A stretch of 64,000 nucleotides of DNA from Veillonella sp. DNF00869 (lineage in GTDB: Bacteria > Bacillota > Negativicutes > Veillonellales > Veillonellaceae), in the NCBI RefSeq assembly GCF_001553345.1, contig NZ_KQ960749.1:145397-209396 (forward strand). The letters run 5' to 3'. This document shows positions 1 through 8,195 of the stretch, piece after piece. Below the pieces are notes generated by a model. The model had not been told where the DNA came from. It did not search any database and worked only from the letters and a program-made list of their open reading frames with translations. A program made the position numbers and the translations under genes. The first letter of the stretch is position 1, and each line of letters begins with the position of its first letter.

Positions 1-873
1 ATCTGCTACATCTGGAATTTCTAATTGCGTCACTGCTTTTCCATTGATGAATACCATGCCTTCCATGGTACCCCCATAGAACTTTGGCACAGCTCCCGCC
101 ATAGCCATACAGATGGTAGATTTACCACAGCCTGCTGGTCCTGTAATGACAAGGAAATCTCCTTCATGTACCACTAAGTTAATGTCTTTCACAGCATACT
201 GGCTTTGATTCCCATAGCGATAACTCATATGCTCGATAACAATCGGTGCTTTCACAGACGGTACAATATGTAAATCACTGTGATCACTGCTGTCCGTCAA
301 TTCTTGTCCTTTCACAGTTTGACGAGCCAATAATTTTTGCGCTGGAATGTACAAGAATGGTGCCACTACCGCATTACAAAGGGATACCATCAACACCAAT
401 GGCCACATAGCATTCCAATACACATTGCTAGGCAATCCTAACACGAGATATAAGCAAGTAATAAAAGCTCCACCAGATGCTACAGTACTGATGAAAGCAC
501 TTAAAATCGGCATTACATTTAGCCTACCAATTTTCAGATTAGAAATATAATGCACTAACACGGCACAAGTGAAAGCCCCCAAAGGCTCACTAATCAGGTT
601 ACCATATGGCAATGCCGATTTTGACGTGAATACATTAATCAAGGCCGCTACCAAACCAATACCTAAACTTTGTCTAAGGGTTGGACGCGTTAAGTTGATA
701 GCTACGCAATAAGTAGCTATAGTCCAGTTCGGTGTGACCCCTGCCACACTTGGGGATACAGCATGTAAAATCGTTCCCAAAGCTAGCATGATGGTACTCA
801 CCGTTATCCAACGAAACTGACCACCTTGTACATGCGTGTAAGTCAGTTTCGACACATCTTTGATTTCTTTCAT
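1..873 (-). CDS. ECF-like transporter: membrane S-component domain fused to an ABC ATPase (5' part only)
   Basis: Reading leftward from an ATG at 873 behind a GGAGG-type site, the frame stays open to the window edge (291 codons), so the 3' part is missing. Residues about 20-165 are hydrophobic and resemble a small-molecule (tryptophan/vitamin type) S-component of energy-coupling factor transporters. A linker follows, then from about residue 207 an ABC ATPase domain begins with a Walker A motif GPAGCGKST near residue 244. Normally S-component and ATPase are separate polypeptides; here they are fused. The protein should sit in the cytoplasmic membrane and import a small nutrient; the substrate cannot be told. 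The gene ends its own transcription unit: downstream genes in the window belong to another operon. Family call fairly sure, substrate unknown. Confidence 0.7.
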   Translation of the reverse strand, partial: MKEIKDVSKLTYTHVQGGQFRWITVSTIMLALGTILHAVSPSVAGVTPNWTIATYCVAINLTRPTLRQSLGIGLVAALINVFTSKSALPYGNLISEPLGAFTCAVLVHYISNLKIGRLNVMPILSAFISTVASGGAFITCLYLVLGLPSNVYWNAMWPLVLMVSLCNAVVAPFLYIPAQKLLARQTVKGQELTDSSDHSDLHIVPSVKAPIVIEHMSYRYGNQSQYAVKDINLVVHEGDFLVITGPAGCGKSTICMAMAGAVPKFYGGTMEGMVFINGKAVTQLEIPDVAD

Positions 874-981
874 ACGTTCCTCCCTATCATCTTCTATATC
901 ACTTGTATCGTATATTCTAAAATACAATTATACTATTTTTTTACAATTCATGCTATCACTAGGATAATATTTATATCAAAA

Positions 982-1021
982 AAAGACCACAACACTTTCA
1001 CAAGGAAATGTTGTGGTCTTT
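982..1021 (-). terminator. Intrinsic terminator of the nik-like ABC operon
   Basis: A perfect 13-bp stem (AAAGACCACAACA with its complement, 982-994 and 1009-1021) is followed on the minus strand by a run of Ts. It lies just after the last ATPase gene and before the ECF-like gene, so it should end the ABC operon. Confidence 0.85.
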
Positions 1022-1044
1022 GCTACTGTATAAACGATAGCCAT

Positions 1045-1794
1045 TTACCCACGGCTAGCTGCCAATAATTGTTTTGTATACGGATGCGTTGCCAATCCCA
1101 AATCTTTTGATGCCAAGGTTTCTACAATCGTACCCTCTTTCATCACAATAATACGATCGGTGAGAGTTTGCAAAACGCCTAGGTCATGGCTGACGAACAC
1201 ATAGGTAAACGGTTGCTCTTCGTAAACGTTTTGAATCAGTTCGATAACCCGCGCTTGATTGCACACATCGAGGGCACTCGTCGGCTCATCAAATAAGACA
1301 AGCTCAGCCCCGACTGCCATCATGCGGGCTAAAACCAATCGCTGTAACTGGCCTCCGCTCAATTCATGGCGGTATTTCTTCCACACCGATGTATCCAATC
1401 CCACCTTTGAAAGCCACCATTCACAGCGCTCTTTCGCCTCTTGTTTTGTGCCTATCCCAAAATTCACGCAAGGCTCTAGCATAAATTCACCTACTGCCAT
1501 GCGAGGGCTAATGCTGTGAAAGGAGTTTTGGAACATCACTTGCAAGGAACGATAGAGCTCTCTCTCATTTCCTTTCCATTGGGAAACAGATTTTCCAAAC
1601 AAAGAAAGGTTCCCTGAAGTTGGCTCTTCTTGCAAGGATAGCAATCGCAATAAGGTACTTTTACCAGATCCACTGCCACCTGCAATTCCGATGCGCTCTC
1701 GTTCTTGCACGGACAAACTCACATCTTGCAGTGCTGTCACCGTTTCCCCTTTGCGGGTATATAGTTTGCTGACGCCCTGAACTTCTAGTATCAT
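1045..1794 (-). CDS. Nickel/oligopeptide-type ABC transporter ATPase (NikE/OppF-like)
   Basis: ATP-hydrolysing subunit of a dipeptide/nickel family importer. Walker A GGSGSGKST lies near residue 40, the signature LSGGQLQR near 145 and Walker B LVLFDEPTSALD near 165, followed by the H-loop SHD. The length of 249 residues and lack of the C-terminal oligopeptide extension fit the NikE type rather than full-length OppF. It overlaps the preceding ATPase by 4 bp (ATGA), so the two are translationally coupled and should form a heterodimer under the two permeases. Substrate is inferred only from the NikA-like receptor encoded divergently upstream; a peptide or metal-chelate cannot be excluded. Confidence 0.82.
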   Translation of the reverse strand: MILEVQGVSKLYTRKGETVTALQDVSLSVQERERIGIAGGSGSGKSTLLRLLSLQEEPTSGNLSLFGKSVSQWKGNERELYRSLQVMFQNSFHSISPRMAVGEFMLEPCVNFGIGTKQEAKERCEWWLSKVGLDTSVWKKYRHELSGGQLQRLVLARMMAVGAELVLFDEPTSALDVCNQARVIELIQNVYEEQPFTYVFVSHDLGVLQTLTDRIIVMKEGTIVETLASKDLGLATHPYTKQLLAASRG

Positions 1795-2561
1795 ACTTTC
1801 ACCTCCTGCAAGGACTGTAAAAGTAGTTTCGTATATTCATGTTGCGGATTCGATAAAACCTCTTCGGTCTTACCGATTTCAACTAACACACCTTCATGCA
1901 TAATACCTACGCGATCCGCCAATCTACGGGCGATCTGAATATTGTGTGTGATAAACAGCAACGTATTCTGCAACCGCTGTTGCACCTCTTCTAGGACTTT
2001 CACAATATCCTGTTGCACCAATACATCAAGAGCACTAGTCGGTTCATCTGCAATAAGTAGTTGTGGATGTATGAGTAAACTCATAACGATGGCCACACGC
2101 TGTTGCATGCCCCCACTCAGTTGAAATGGATAGGACTCAAGCAATGCCTTTCCTCGTGGTAAGGAAACAGCCTCTAGCAGGTTCAAAATATCACCTTCAT
2201 CGTAGGCCTTTCCATGGGAGGCTAAGATTACTTTCATCTGCTCCCCAATGCGTTTGAATGGGTTTAAATAATTACCTGGATTTTGGTAAATCATGGCTAT
2301 ATGTACACCACGTACACCTTGCCATTCCTTAGGTCCATAAGTGAGCAAATTATCTCCCCCATAGTGGATGGCTCCCGTTAGGTCTGCCTGTTCTAACAAA
2401 CCTAAGAGAGCTTTCGCTACAGTAGATTTTCCGGACCCACTTTCACCAATGATGGCAAAGGTTTCATTCTGTTTTAACGTGAAAGATACCTCTTTCACGA
2501 CCTTTACTCCATCGTAAGAGACGGATAAATTGTCTACGCTTACTAAATCTGTATTAGTCAA
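1791..2561 (-). CDS. Nickel/oligopeptide-type ABC transporter ATPase (NikD/OppD-like)
   Basis: First of two ATPases in the importer operon. Walker A GESGSGKST is near residue 38, the signature LSGGMQQR near 145 and Walker B LLIADEPTSALD near 165. The chosen start is a TTG at 2561, preceded by AAAGGA at good spacing; an upstream ATG is out of frame, so TTG is the likely true start. At 256 residues it is the short NikD-like form. A gap of 55 bp separates it from the permease gene before it and it overlaps the next ATPase by 4 bp. Cytoplasmic face of the inner membrane. Confidence 0.82.
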   Translation of the reverse strand: MTNTDLVSVDNLSVSYDGVKVVKEVSFTLKQNETFAIIGESGSGKSTVAKALLGLLEQADLTGAIHYGGDNLLTYGPKEWQGVRGVHIAMIYQNPGNYLNPFKRIGEQMKVILASHGKAYDEGDILNLLEAVSLPRGKALLESYPFQLSGGMQQRVAIVMSLLIHPQLLIADEPTSALDVLVQQDIVKVLEEVQQRLQNTLLFITHNIQIARRLADRVGIMHEGVLVEIGKTEEVLSNPQHEYTKLLLQSLQEVKV

Positions 2562-2616
2562 TGGTACTATCCTTTGTCATTACATAAGAATCAAATTGGG
2601 GCTAATATTTCGCCCT

Positions 2617-3426
2617 TTACACATGCCTACCATCTTGTAAGGCATCACTAATGTAATTTAATAACACAACAGTGATAAAAATTGCTAACCCTGGATAGAT
2701 CAACAGCCAAGGCGCTGTTTGCAAGAAATCTCGAGCATTCAGCAAGATAGCACCCCATTCTGGTGTAGGCGGTTGTACACCAATGCCGATCAGGGAAAAG
2801 CTTGCCACCGTAATAATCGTGTCCCCCATATGTTGAATGATGACCAACAATAGAGTCCCTCGAAGATTGGGAATCATGTAGCGACGGATAATGCGCCACA
2901 AGGAAGCTCCAGACATACGTGCTACAACCACATATTGTGCTTGTTTTTCCAAATTCACCAAGTTCCGCGTAATCTTTGCGTATTCTGCCCAACGAGTTAG
3001 GCACAGTGAAATGATAATATTTTCCACAGACGGCCCCAATATACCGATGCAGGCAATGGCCACAATCATGCTGGGGAACCCTAGTATCATATCGATGCAA
3101 CGAGATCCCAATTCATCAATATACCAAGGACTCATACTTAGCAAACCACCGATACAAATGCCAATGATACTGCTAATGGCAATGATGGATATGGCTATGA
3201 ACAACGAATCTTGTCCGCCCCATAATATTCGTGAAAGTACATCACGCCCCAATTGGTCCGTGCCTAATAAATGCATTGCACTTACATCTTGTAATCGAGC
3301 CCCTAAATTTGTTTCATTAGGGTCAAAGGGAGCTAACTGAGAACCAAATAGAAAGAGTCCCATCCAAAGTATAGTCAGTAAAATGGCCCCTAAGAGTAGC
3401 TTATCTTGTTTCCATAAACGAATCAT
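2617..3426 (-). CDS. ABC transporter permease, NikC/DppC-like
   Basis: Second permease of the importer, 269 residues, about six membrane segments, the first at residues 10-30. It has the N-terminal region before the transmembrane core typical of DppC/NikC (LLGTDQLGRDVLSR) and the cytoplasmic coupling-loop region near residues 165-195. Its ATG overlaps the stop of the NikB-like permease by 4 bp, pointing to a 1:1 complex. Family clear; the transported compound is inferred from the operon and not from this protein. Confidence 0.85.
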   Translation of the reverse strand: MIRLWKQDKLLLGAILLTILWMGLFLFGSQLAPFDPNETNLGARLQDVSAMHLLGTDQLGRDVLSRILWGGQDSLFIAISIIAISSIIGICIGGLLSMSPWYIDELGSRCIDMILGFPSMIVAIACIGILGPSVENIIISLCLTRWAEYAKITRNLVNLEKQAQYVVVARMSGASLWRIIRRYMIPNLRGTLLLVIIQHMGDTIITVASFSLIGIGVQPPTPEWGAILLNARDFLQTAPWLLIYPGLAIFITVVLLNYISDALQDGRHV

Positions 3427-4361
3427 GGGCGCCCTCCATATCTTCTTTCAGGATGAAGTAAGTACATCCATATATCCACTGATGTATTGACCACCACATA
3501 GACTAGAGAAATCCATACGATATAACTTTGAATCACAATATAATCACGACTAATAATACCATGCACCATGAGTTGGCCCATCCCTTTGACAGAAAATACC
3601 GTTTCAATCACTGCAGAACCGCCCAACATAGCGCCGGTCGTAATCCCTAACATGGATAACAGCACAAGGCGCACTTGAGGAATGATGTAATCACGATAGA
3701 TATATGCAGTACGTATACCCATCGTTTTTGCTCCTATCACCGGCAACGATGCATACGCTTGCACCACTGCATTGCGAACGCGACGAATGTATAAGCCACA
3801 AAACCAAATCGCCAAGGTAATACTCGGCAACACGTAAGCACTTAACCCCTTCGTATTTGTCACAGAGAAAATAGGAATCTTCACAGCTAGCGCATATAAT
3901 AACAACAATCCTACCCAAAATGCTGGTACTGCCAATGCTAGAAAAGATACTATACGCACCACATAGTCGACCCAAGTATCTTTATAATGCGCTGCCAGTC
4001 CTCCTAACCCTATCGATAGGATACTGCCTAAACCAATGGAAACCGCCACCAAGGATAAGGTCCTTGGCAAAGCACTTTGCAACAAATCTACAACGGGTAC
4101 ATTCAGGAAGATAGACTGCCCAAAATCTCCATGTAACATTTGCCACAACCAACGACCATATTGTATATACCAAGGATCATTAAGGCCTAACTCTTGTCGA
4201 ATTTGTTCCACTATAGTGGGATCTGGTGTCATACCTTGCAGATAAAACCGTGCCGATACGGGATCTACAGAAGACATTTGCATTAAGAGAAACGTTCCCA
4301 ATGTGACTGCCAATAATACACCCACCATAGATGCCAATTTATATAATAATACCCGTACCAT
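3423..4361 (-). CDS. ABC transporter permease, NikB/DppB-like
   Basis: First gene of the leftward importer operon, 312 residues, with an N-terminal membrane segment (residues 8-30), the periplasmic loop with the ELGLNDPWYIQYGRW element common to DppB/NikB proteins, and five further membrane segments. The conserved end region GMGQLMVHGIISRDY matches the family coupling and C-terminal motifs. Transcribed from a promoter at 4397-4426 and divergent from the receptor gene at 4594. It should form the translocation pore with the next gene product. Confidence 0.86.
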   Translation of the reverse strand: MVRVLLYKLASMVGVLLAVTLGTFLLMQMSSVDPVSARFYLQGMTPDPTIVEQIRQELGLNDPWYIQYGRWLWQMLHGDFGQSIFLNVPVVDLLQSALPRTLSLVAVSIGLGSILSIGLGGLAAHYKDTWVDYVVRIVSFLALAVPAFWVGLLLLYALAVKIPIFSVTNTKGLSAYVLPSITLAIWFCGLYIRRVRNAVVQAYASLPVIGAKTMGIRTAYIYRDYIIPQVRLVLLSMLGITTGAMLGGSAVIETVFSVKGMGQLMVHGIISRDYIVIQSYIVWISLVYVVVNTSVDIWMYLLHPERRYGGRP

Positions 4362-4396
4362 ATCAATCCACCTTTCTTATATACATTCTCTATTAA

Positions 4397-4426
4397 AGTA
4401 TATAGGATAGAGCCTCTCTTTGTAAA
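4397..4426 (-). promoter_or_regulatory. Promoter of the nikBCDE-like operon
   Basis: On the minus strand TTTACA (4421-4426) and TATACT (4397-4402) are separated by 18 bp, a good sigma-A-type promoter about 40 bp ahead of the NikB-like ATG. It is back to back with the receptor promoter. Confidence 0.6.
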
Positions 4427-4521
4427 TATAACAATTTAATTTTATGCCCTACATATGATTAAATATAGAATTGCAAAAGCATTTAGTAAATTATATACTC
4501 CCAATATGCATCAATTTTTAT

Positions 4522-4558
4522 GAGAATCATTGTCTTTTATCTAGGAATACAGTATACT
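4522..4558 (+). promoter_or_regulatory. Promoter of the receptor gene with a Fur-like operator over the -35
   Basis: TTGTCT (4530-4535), a 17-bp spacer and TATACT (4553-4558) form a strong promoter. The 13-bp GAGAATCATTGTC at 4522-4534 matches the Fur-box core GATAATCATTATC at 11 of 13 positions and overlaps the -35, which is a position for repression. This suggests control by iron or another metal through a Fur-family protein. Confidence 0.55.
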
Positions 4559-4593
4559 ATAATTATTCTTTAGTTTTTTTATAAGGAGGATAT

Positions 4594-6111
4594 ATGAAAA
4601 AATGGGTTGCACTAGCAATGACGCTGTTTGTTGCTATCGGTTTAATTGCTGGCTGTGGTTCTGATGAATCAAGCAAAAATGGCAAGCATTTAAATCTTGG
4701 TTTATATTGGTTTGGTGAAACATTGAACCCTACACATGAATGGGATGCGTGGACATTAACACGAATCGGTGCGGGTGAAACGTTGGCAACGGTAAGTTCA
4801 GATATGAAATTTGAACCTCAGTTAGCCGATTCCTGGGAAGTGGTAGATCCTTTAACATGGAAATTCCATATTCGCGAAAACGTAAAATTCCATAATGGTT
4901 CTATGATGACACCTACGGCGGTAAAAGCATCTATTGAACGTACAATCGCCGAGAGCAAGCGTTCCAAAGAAGCTATAAAGATAGCCTCTATTACAGTGGA
5001 TGGTCAAAATCTAATTATTAAAACAACAGAACCAAATGTTGATTTACTAGCTAGTTTAACTGAGCCTGCTTTTGTCATCGTAGATGTACAAGGTACAACA
5101 GATATGGATAATACGCCAATTTTGACTGGTCCTTACAAAATTGTAAAACATACAAAAAAAGAAGAAATTCAGTTGGCGCAGTTCAAAGAATACTGGGGTG
5201 GAACACCTGCTTTAGATTCTTTAACAGTTAAAGATCTAGAAGATAATAATAAACGTGCTATGGCTCTACAGTCTAAAGATGTAGATATGATTCAAAAGGT
5301 AGATAGTGCTAATCGAAGTTTATTTGAAAAGGGGGATTATAACATCATTGAGTCCGCAGGGGTTCGCACATATATGCTACAGTTGAATGTCCGAGAAGGC
5401 AATGTATTATCAAATCCAACCGTACGAGCAGCTATCGCAAATATGATCGATTATGATGCATTAGCAAAAGTAATCGGTAATGGTGCCGTTACTGGAGGTG
5501 CCCCATTCCCTCCAACAGCCAACCTAGGCTTTGACGAGCTAAAAAATAAACAACATAAAGATTTAGCTAAAGCAGATGAATTACTAAAACAAGCTGGTTA
5601 CACAAAACAAGGTGATACCTACATGAAAGATGGCAAACCATTACACTTAGTGTTAGCTCTTTTTGGTAAAGATAGTAGCGTTTACGAAAAACTTCAAGAT
5701 GATTTAAAACGAGCTGGTGTTGAAGTCGAATTAAAACGTGTACAAGGTCCTGATGAATTACTAACTTTAGCTCCTAATGGTTTTGATATGGGAGAAACAA
5801 ACTGGGTAACAATGTCCACAAATGATCCATATTGGTTCCTTAGCCTAGCTTTCAAAAGTGGTGCCAAATCCAATCGTGGCGACTATTCGAATCCGAAGGT
5901 TGATGAGTTAATTAATAAAATGACAACCACATTTAACGAAGAAGAACGCACAGCGATTGTCAAGGATATTCAAAATGTGTTGCTTGAAGATAGCGCTGGT
6001 TATTTCTTATACTATCCAAGTGCCAATGTAGTAACAACAAAACGAGTAAAAAATGTGAAAGTATTCCCTATTGACTACTATGTGATTACAAAAGACACCA
6101 CTGTAGAATAA
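4594..6111 (+). CDS. Lipoprotein solute-binding receptor of a Nik/Opp-type importer (SBP family 5)
   Basis: Extracytoplasmic receptor of 505 residues. A signal peptide ends in the lipobox LIAGC with Cys21 as the lipidated residue, so it is membrane-tethered. The mature protein carries family 5 features: LADSWEV, KFHIRENVKFHNG and the AVKASIERT segment near residues 105-115. The opening (GLYWFGETLNP, then WDAWTLTRIGAGETL) is like nickel or metal-chelate receptors such as NikA/CntA more than peptide receptors, an inference. AAGGAGG precedes the ATG. It is divergent from the permease/ATPase operon and shares its intergenic region with a Fur-like site, which supports a metal ligand. A short relic of a paralogue lies downstream on the other strand. 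Confidence 0.75.
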   Translation: MKKWVALAMTLFVAIGLIAGCGSDESSKNGKHLNLGLYWFGETLNPTHEWDAWTLTRIGAGETLATVSSDMKFEPQLADSWEVVDPLTWKFHIRENVKFHNGSMMTPTAVKASIERTIAESKRSKEAIKIASITVDGQNLIIKTTEPNVDLLASLTEPAFVIVDVQGTTDMDNTPILTGPYKIVKHTKKEEIQLAQFKEYWGGTPALDSLTVKDLEDNNKRAMALQSKDVDMIQKVDSANRSLFEKGDYNIIESAGVRTYMLQLNVREGNVLSNPTVRAAIANMIDYDALAKVIGNGAVTGGAPFPPTANLGFDELKNKQHKDLAKADELLKQAGYTKQGDTYMKDGKPLHLVLALFGKDSSVYEKLQDDLKRAGVEVELKRVQGPDELLTLAPNGFDMGETNWVTMSTNDPYWFLSLAFKSGAKSNRGDYSNPKVDELINKMTTTFNEEERTAIVKDIQNVLLEDSAGYFLYYPSANVVTTKRVKNVKVFPIDYYVITKDTTVE

Positions 6112-6158
6112 AGGTATACTATGTTCAGTTTCTTGCATATAAGAGCTGTCTAAAATGT

Positions 6159-6258
6159 AACTATAAAAAATAAAAAGAAACATAAGTGAGATGCATGATA
6201 TATAACTGATTTCAGGTATAACAAAGTAGCCTCACTTATGTTTCTTTTTTTATAGTTT
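6159..6258. terminator. Long inverted repeat after the receptor gene, probable terminator
   Basis: Arms at about 6159-6190 and 6231-6258 pair over roughly 28 positions (core AGAAACATAAGTGAG with its complement) around a 40-nt loop. The right arm is T-rich, so it can end transcription of the receptor gene; the stem is much longer than needed for a terminator. Confidence 0.6.
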
Positions 6259-6305
6259 TACGTTTCTCATCAAAAGGACATCATGAATAAAATTTGCTAA
6301 GATAT

Positions 6306-6419
6306 TTAGTCAACAGTAATATCCTTCGTCATTAAATAGTAATCGATTGGGAATGCTTGTGCATTGTGAACACGTTTGCTTGTTACCACAGAGGATACTG
6401 GGTAGTACAAGAAGTAGAA
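6306..6419 (-). pseudogene. C-terminal relic of a second NikA-like receptor gene
   Basis: Read on the minus strand, 37 codons and a TAA stop give a peptide matching the last 37 residues of the intact receptor at 24 positions, including FPIDYY and the final TKD.TV. No start or upstream coding sequence remains: the similarity stops right at the purB terminator hairpin. The fragment faces the intact gene tail to tail. It looks like the surviving end of a paralogous receptor gene that was lost by deletion. The open frame that overlaps it (6310-6525) is in a different phase and is not the coding frame. Confidence 0.75.
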
Positions 6420-6423
6420 CGTA

Positions 6424-6453
6424 AAAAAAGGACGGCAGCCACCGTCCTTTTTT
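6424..6453. terminator. Bidirectional terminator after purB
   Basis: Perfect 12-bp stem AAAAAAGGACGG with its complement and a 6-nt loop; T-runs on both strands. It lies about 85 bp after the purB stop. Confidence 0.88.
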
Positions 6454-6536
6454 GTTTGACAACATGTTGAAGTCAATGCCTAGTTTTACTATCCTAATTA
6501 TATACCATTCACGTTTAAAATACATGCTATCCCTTA

Positions 6537-7832
6537 TTATAATCCAAAGCGAGCCATAATGGTATCTACATGACGTAACAATGGTGTTGGATCAAAGCAG
6601 GCATCAATTTCTTCTGCACTTAGGTATTTTGCAATCTCTGGATCAGATTTCAATCCTGTAGCGAAATCTTTGCCTTCTAACCAACGAGCCATAGCATGAC
6701 GTTGTACCCAGCGATAGGCTTCATCACGAACAGCACCTTTATCCACCAAATGCGTTAAAATCGTTTGGCTAAATACAAGACCACCTGTTAAGTTCAAGTT
6801 TTTCATCATATTTTCAGGATATACCAATAATTTATCTACCGTACGGGTAGCTAGATGAATCATATAATCTAATGTAATTGTCGCATCTGGTAAAATCACA
6901 CGTTCTACAGAGCTGTGAGAAATATCGCGCTCATGCCATAAAGCTTGGTCTTCAAAGGCTGCTTGTGCATGACCACGCAAGATACGTGCTAGACCACAAA
7001 TTCTTTCACATGTAATTGGGTTTCGTTTATGCGGCATTGCAGAGGACCCTTTTTGTTTTGGGCTAAAATACTCTTCCGCTTCACGGACTTCTGTACGTTG
7101 TAAGTGACGAATTTCCAAAGCGATACGATCTAAAGTACCACCAATAACTGCAATCATAGACAACAATTCTGCATGACGGTCACGAGATACCACCTGTGTA
7201 GCTACTTTCACTGGTTCTAACCCCAATTTTTCACATACATATTGTTCCACAAATGGATCAATATTAGAGTATGTTCCTACAGCACCAGACAATTTACCTA
7301 CCGCTACGGATTGACGAGCCTGTTCTAAACGAGCAATGTCACGATCAATTTCGGACATCCAGTTCACTAGCTTCACGCCAAATGTAATCGGTTCCCCGTG
7401 AATACCATGCGTACGGCCAATCATCGGCGTATATTTGAACTCTACCGCACGGCGAGCTAGGACCTCACGGAAATTACGCAAGCCTTTTAACAACAAGTCG
7501 CAAGCTTGTTTCATCATGTATCCCAAGGCCGTATCTTTTACATCTGTGGACGTTAAACCAAGATGAATGTATTTCGCAAACTCAGGTCCTACGTATTCGC
7601 CTACAGCAGTGACAAAGGAAATAATGTCATGATTCGTTTCTCGTTCAATCTCACGAATCCGTTCTACTTGAAAGTCCCCTTTTTCACGAATCGCTACGGC
7701 CGCTTCTTTTGGGATAATCCCCAATTCTGCCTGCGCTTCCGATGCCAAAATTTCAACTAATAACATCGTATCGAACTCATTGCGTTCGCTCCAAATATGT
7801 CCCATCTCTTCACGAGTGTAGCGATTAATCAT
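6537..7832 (-). CDS. purB: Adenylosuccinate lyase
   Basis: Catalyses two steps of purine synthesis: release of fumarate from SAICAR and from adenylosuccinate. The 431-residue length is normal for the short bacterial form. The family signature SSAMPHKRNP lies at residues 263-272 (flexible catalytic loop), with TSTDVKDT near 94-101 and RTHGIHGEP near 140-148 supplying the catalytic histidine. Monocistronic here, ending in the hairpin at 6424-6453. Homotetrameric cytoplasmic enzyme. In this anaerobe the released fumarate can feed the fumarate reductase encoded at 18.8-22.4 kb, an inference. Confidence 0.97.
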   Translation of the reverse strand: MINRYTREEMGHIWSERNEFDTMLLVEILASEAQAELGIIPKEAAVAIREKGDFQVERIREIERETNHDIISFVTAVGEYVGPEFAKYIHLGLTSTDVKDTALGYMMKQACDLLLKGLRNFREVLARRAVEFKYTPMIGRTHGIHGEPITFGVKLVNWMSEIDRDIARLEQARQSVAVGKLSGAVGTYSNIDPFVEQYVCEKLGLEPVKVATQVVSRDRHAELLSMIAVIGGTLDRIALEIRHLQRTEVREAEEYFSPKQKGSSAMPHKRNPITCERICGLARILRGHAQAAFEDQALWHERDISHSSVERVILPDATITLDYMIHLATRTVDKLLVYPENMMKNLNLTGGLVFSQTILTHLVDKGAVRDEAYRWVQRHAMARWLEGKDFATGLKSDPEIAKYLSAEEIDACFDPTPLLRHVDTIMARFGL

Positions 7833-8195
7833 ACTATAACTCCTTTATCTAATCCGTTTCCTTATAGAAATATTTTATTATCCATTGTACATCCCCTTAG
7901 GGCATTCTATATTACTTTATCATTATACAAAAATCAGGGCCAACTGTCAGCTATTAGTTCGTGATCCCACAAGTATAAAGTGGTTGTCAACTAATAGTTA
8001 ACAACCACTTAGCAGCAGAAACCACTCTATCAACTCTCTTACTATATCAAACTAGCACATGGCAAGAACAGCCACATCACTTCTAAAAACTACCCTACGT
8101 GAAAGTTTTTAGAAACAACATGGCTGTTCTAATCAATCTCTATGCACTACTATTCGTTATCTCATGATGAAAAACCATAATCAAGTACATTTGCA
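7833..8195. other. Intergenic region with two hairpins, no gene
   Basis: Between purB and the MFS gene. A 14-bp stem pairs 7978-7991 (starting AAGTGGTTGT) with 7997-8010; it lacks a clear T-run. A second, larger hairpin at 8065-8130 is listed separately and is the probable end of the MFS transcript. No credible coding frame is present. Confidence 0.6.
8065..8130. repeat. 66-nt two-tier hairpin with the conserved 12-nt loop (copy 1)
   Basis: Outer arms AGAACAGCCA (8065-8074) and TGGCTGTTCT (8121-8130), inner arms TTCTAAAAACT (8081-8091) and AGTTTTTAGAA (8104-8114), terminal loop ACCCTACGTGAA (8092-8103). A hairpin of the same size and design with nearly the same loop but unrelated outer stem lies at 10119-10183 in the opposite orientation. 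It may serve as terminator for the MFS gene or be a small repeated element. Confidence 0.7.

Noticed and set aside
6310-6525. 71-codon frame on the minus strand
   Set aside because: It crosses the purB terminator and reads the receptor relic in the wrong phase; the conserved peptide is in another frame.
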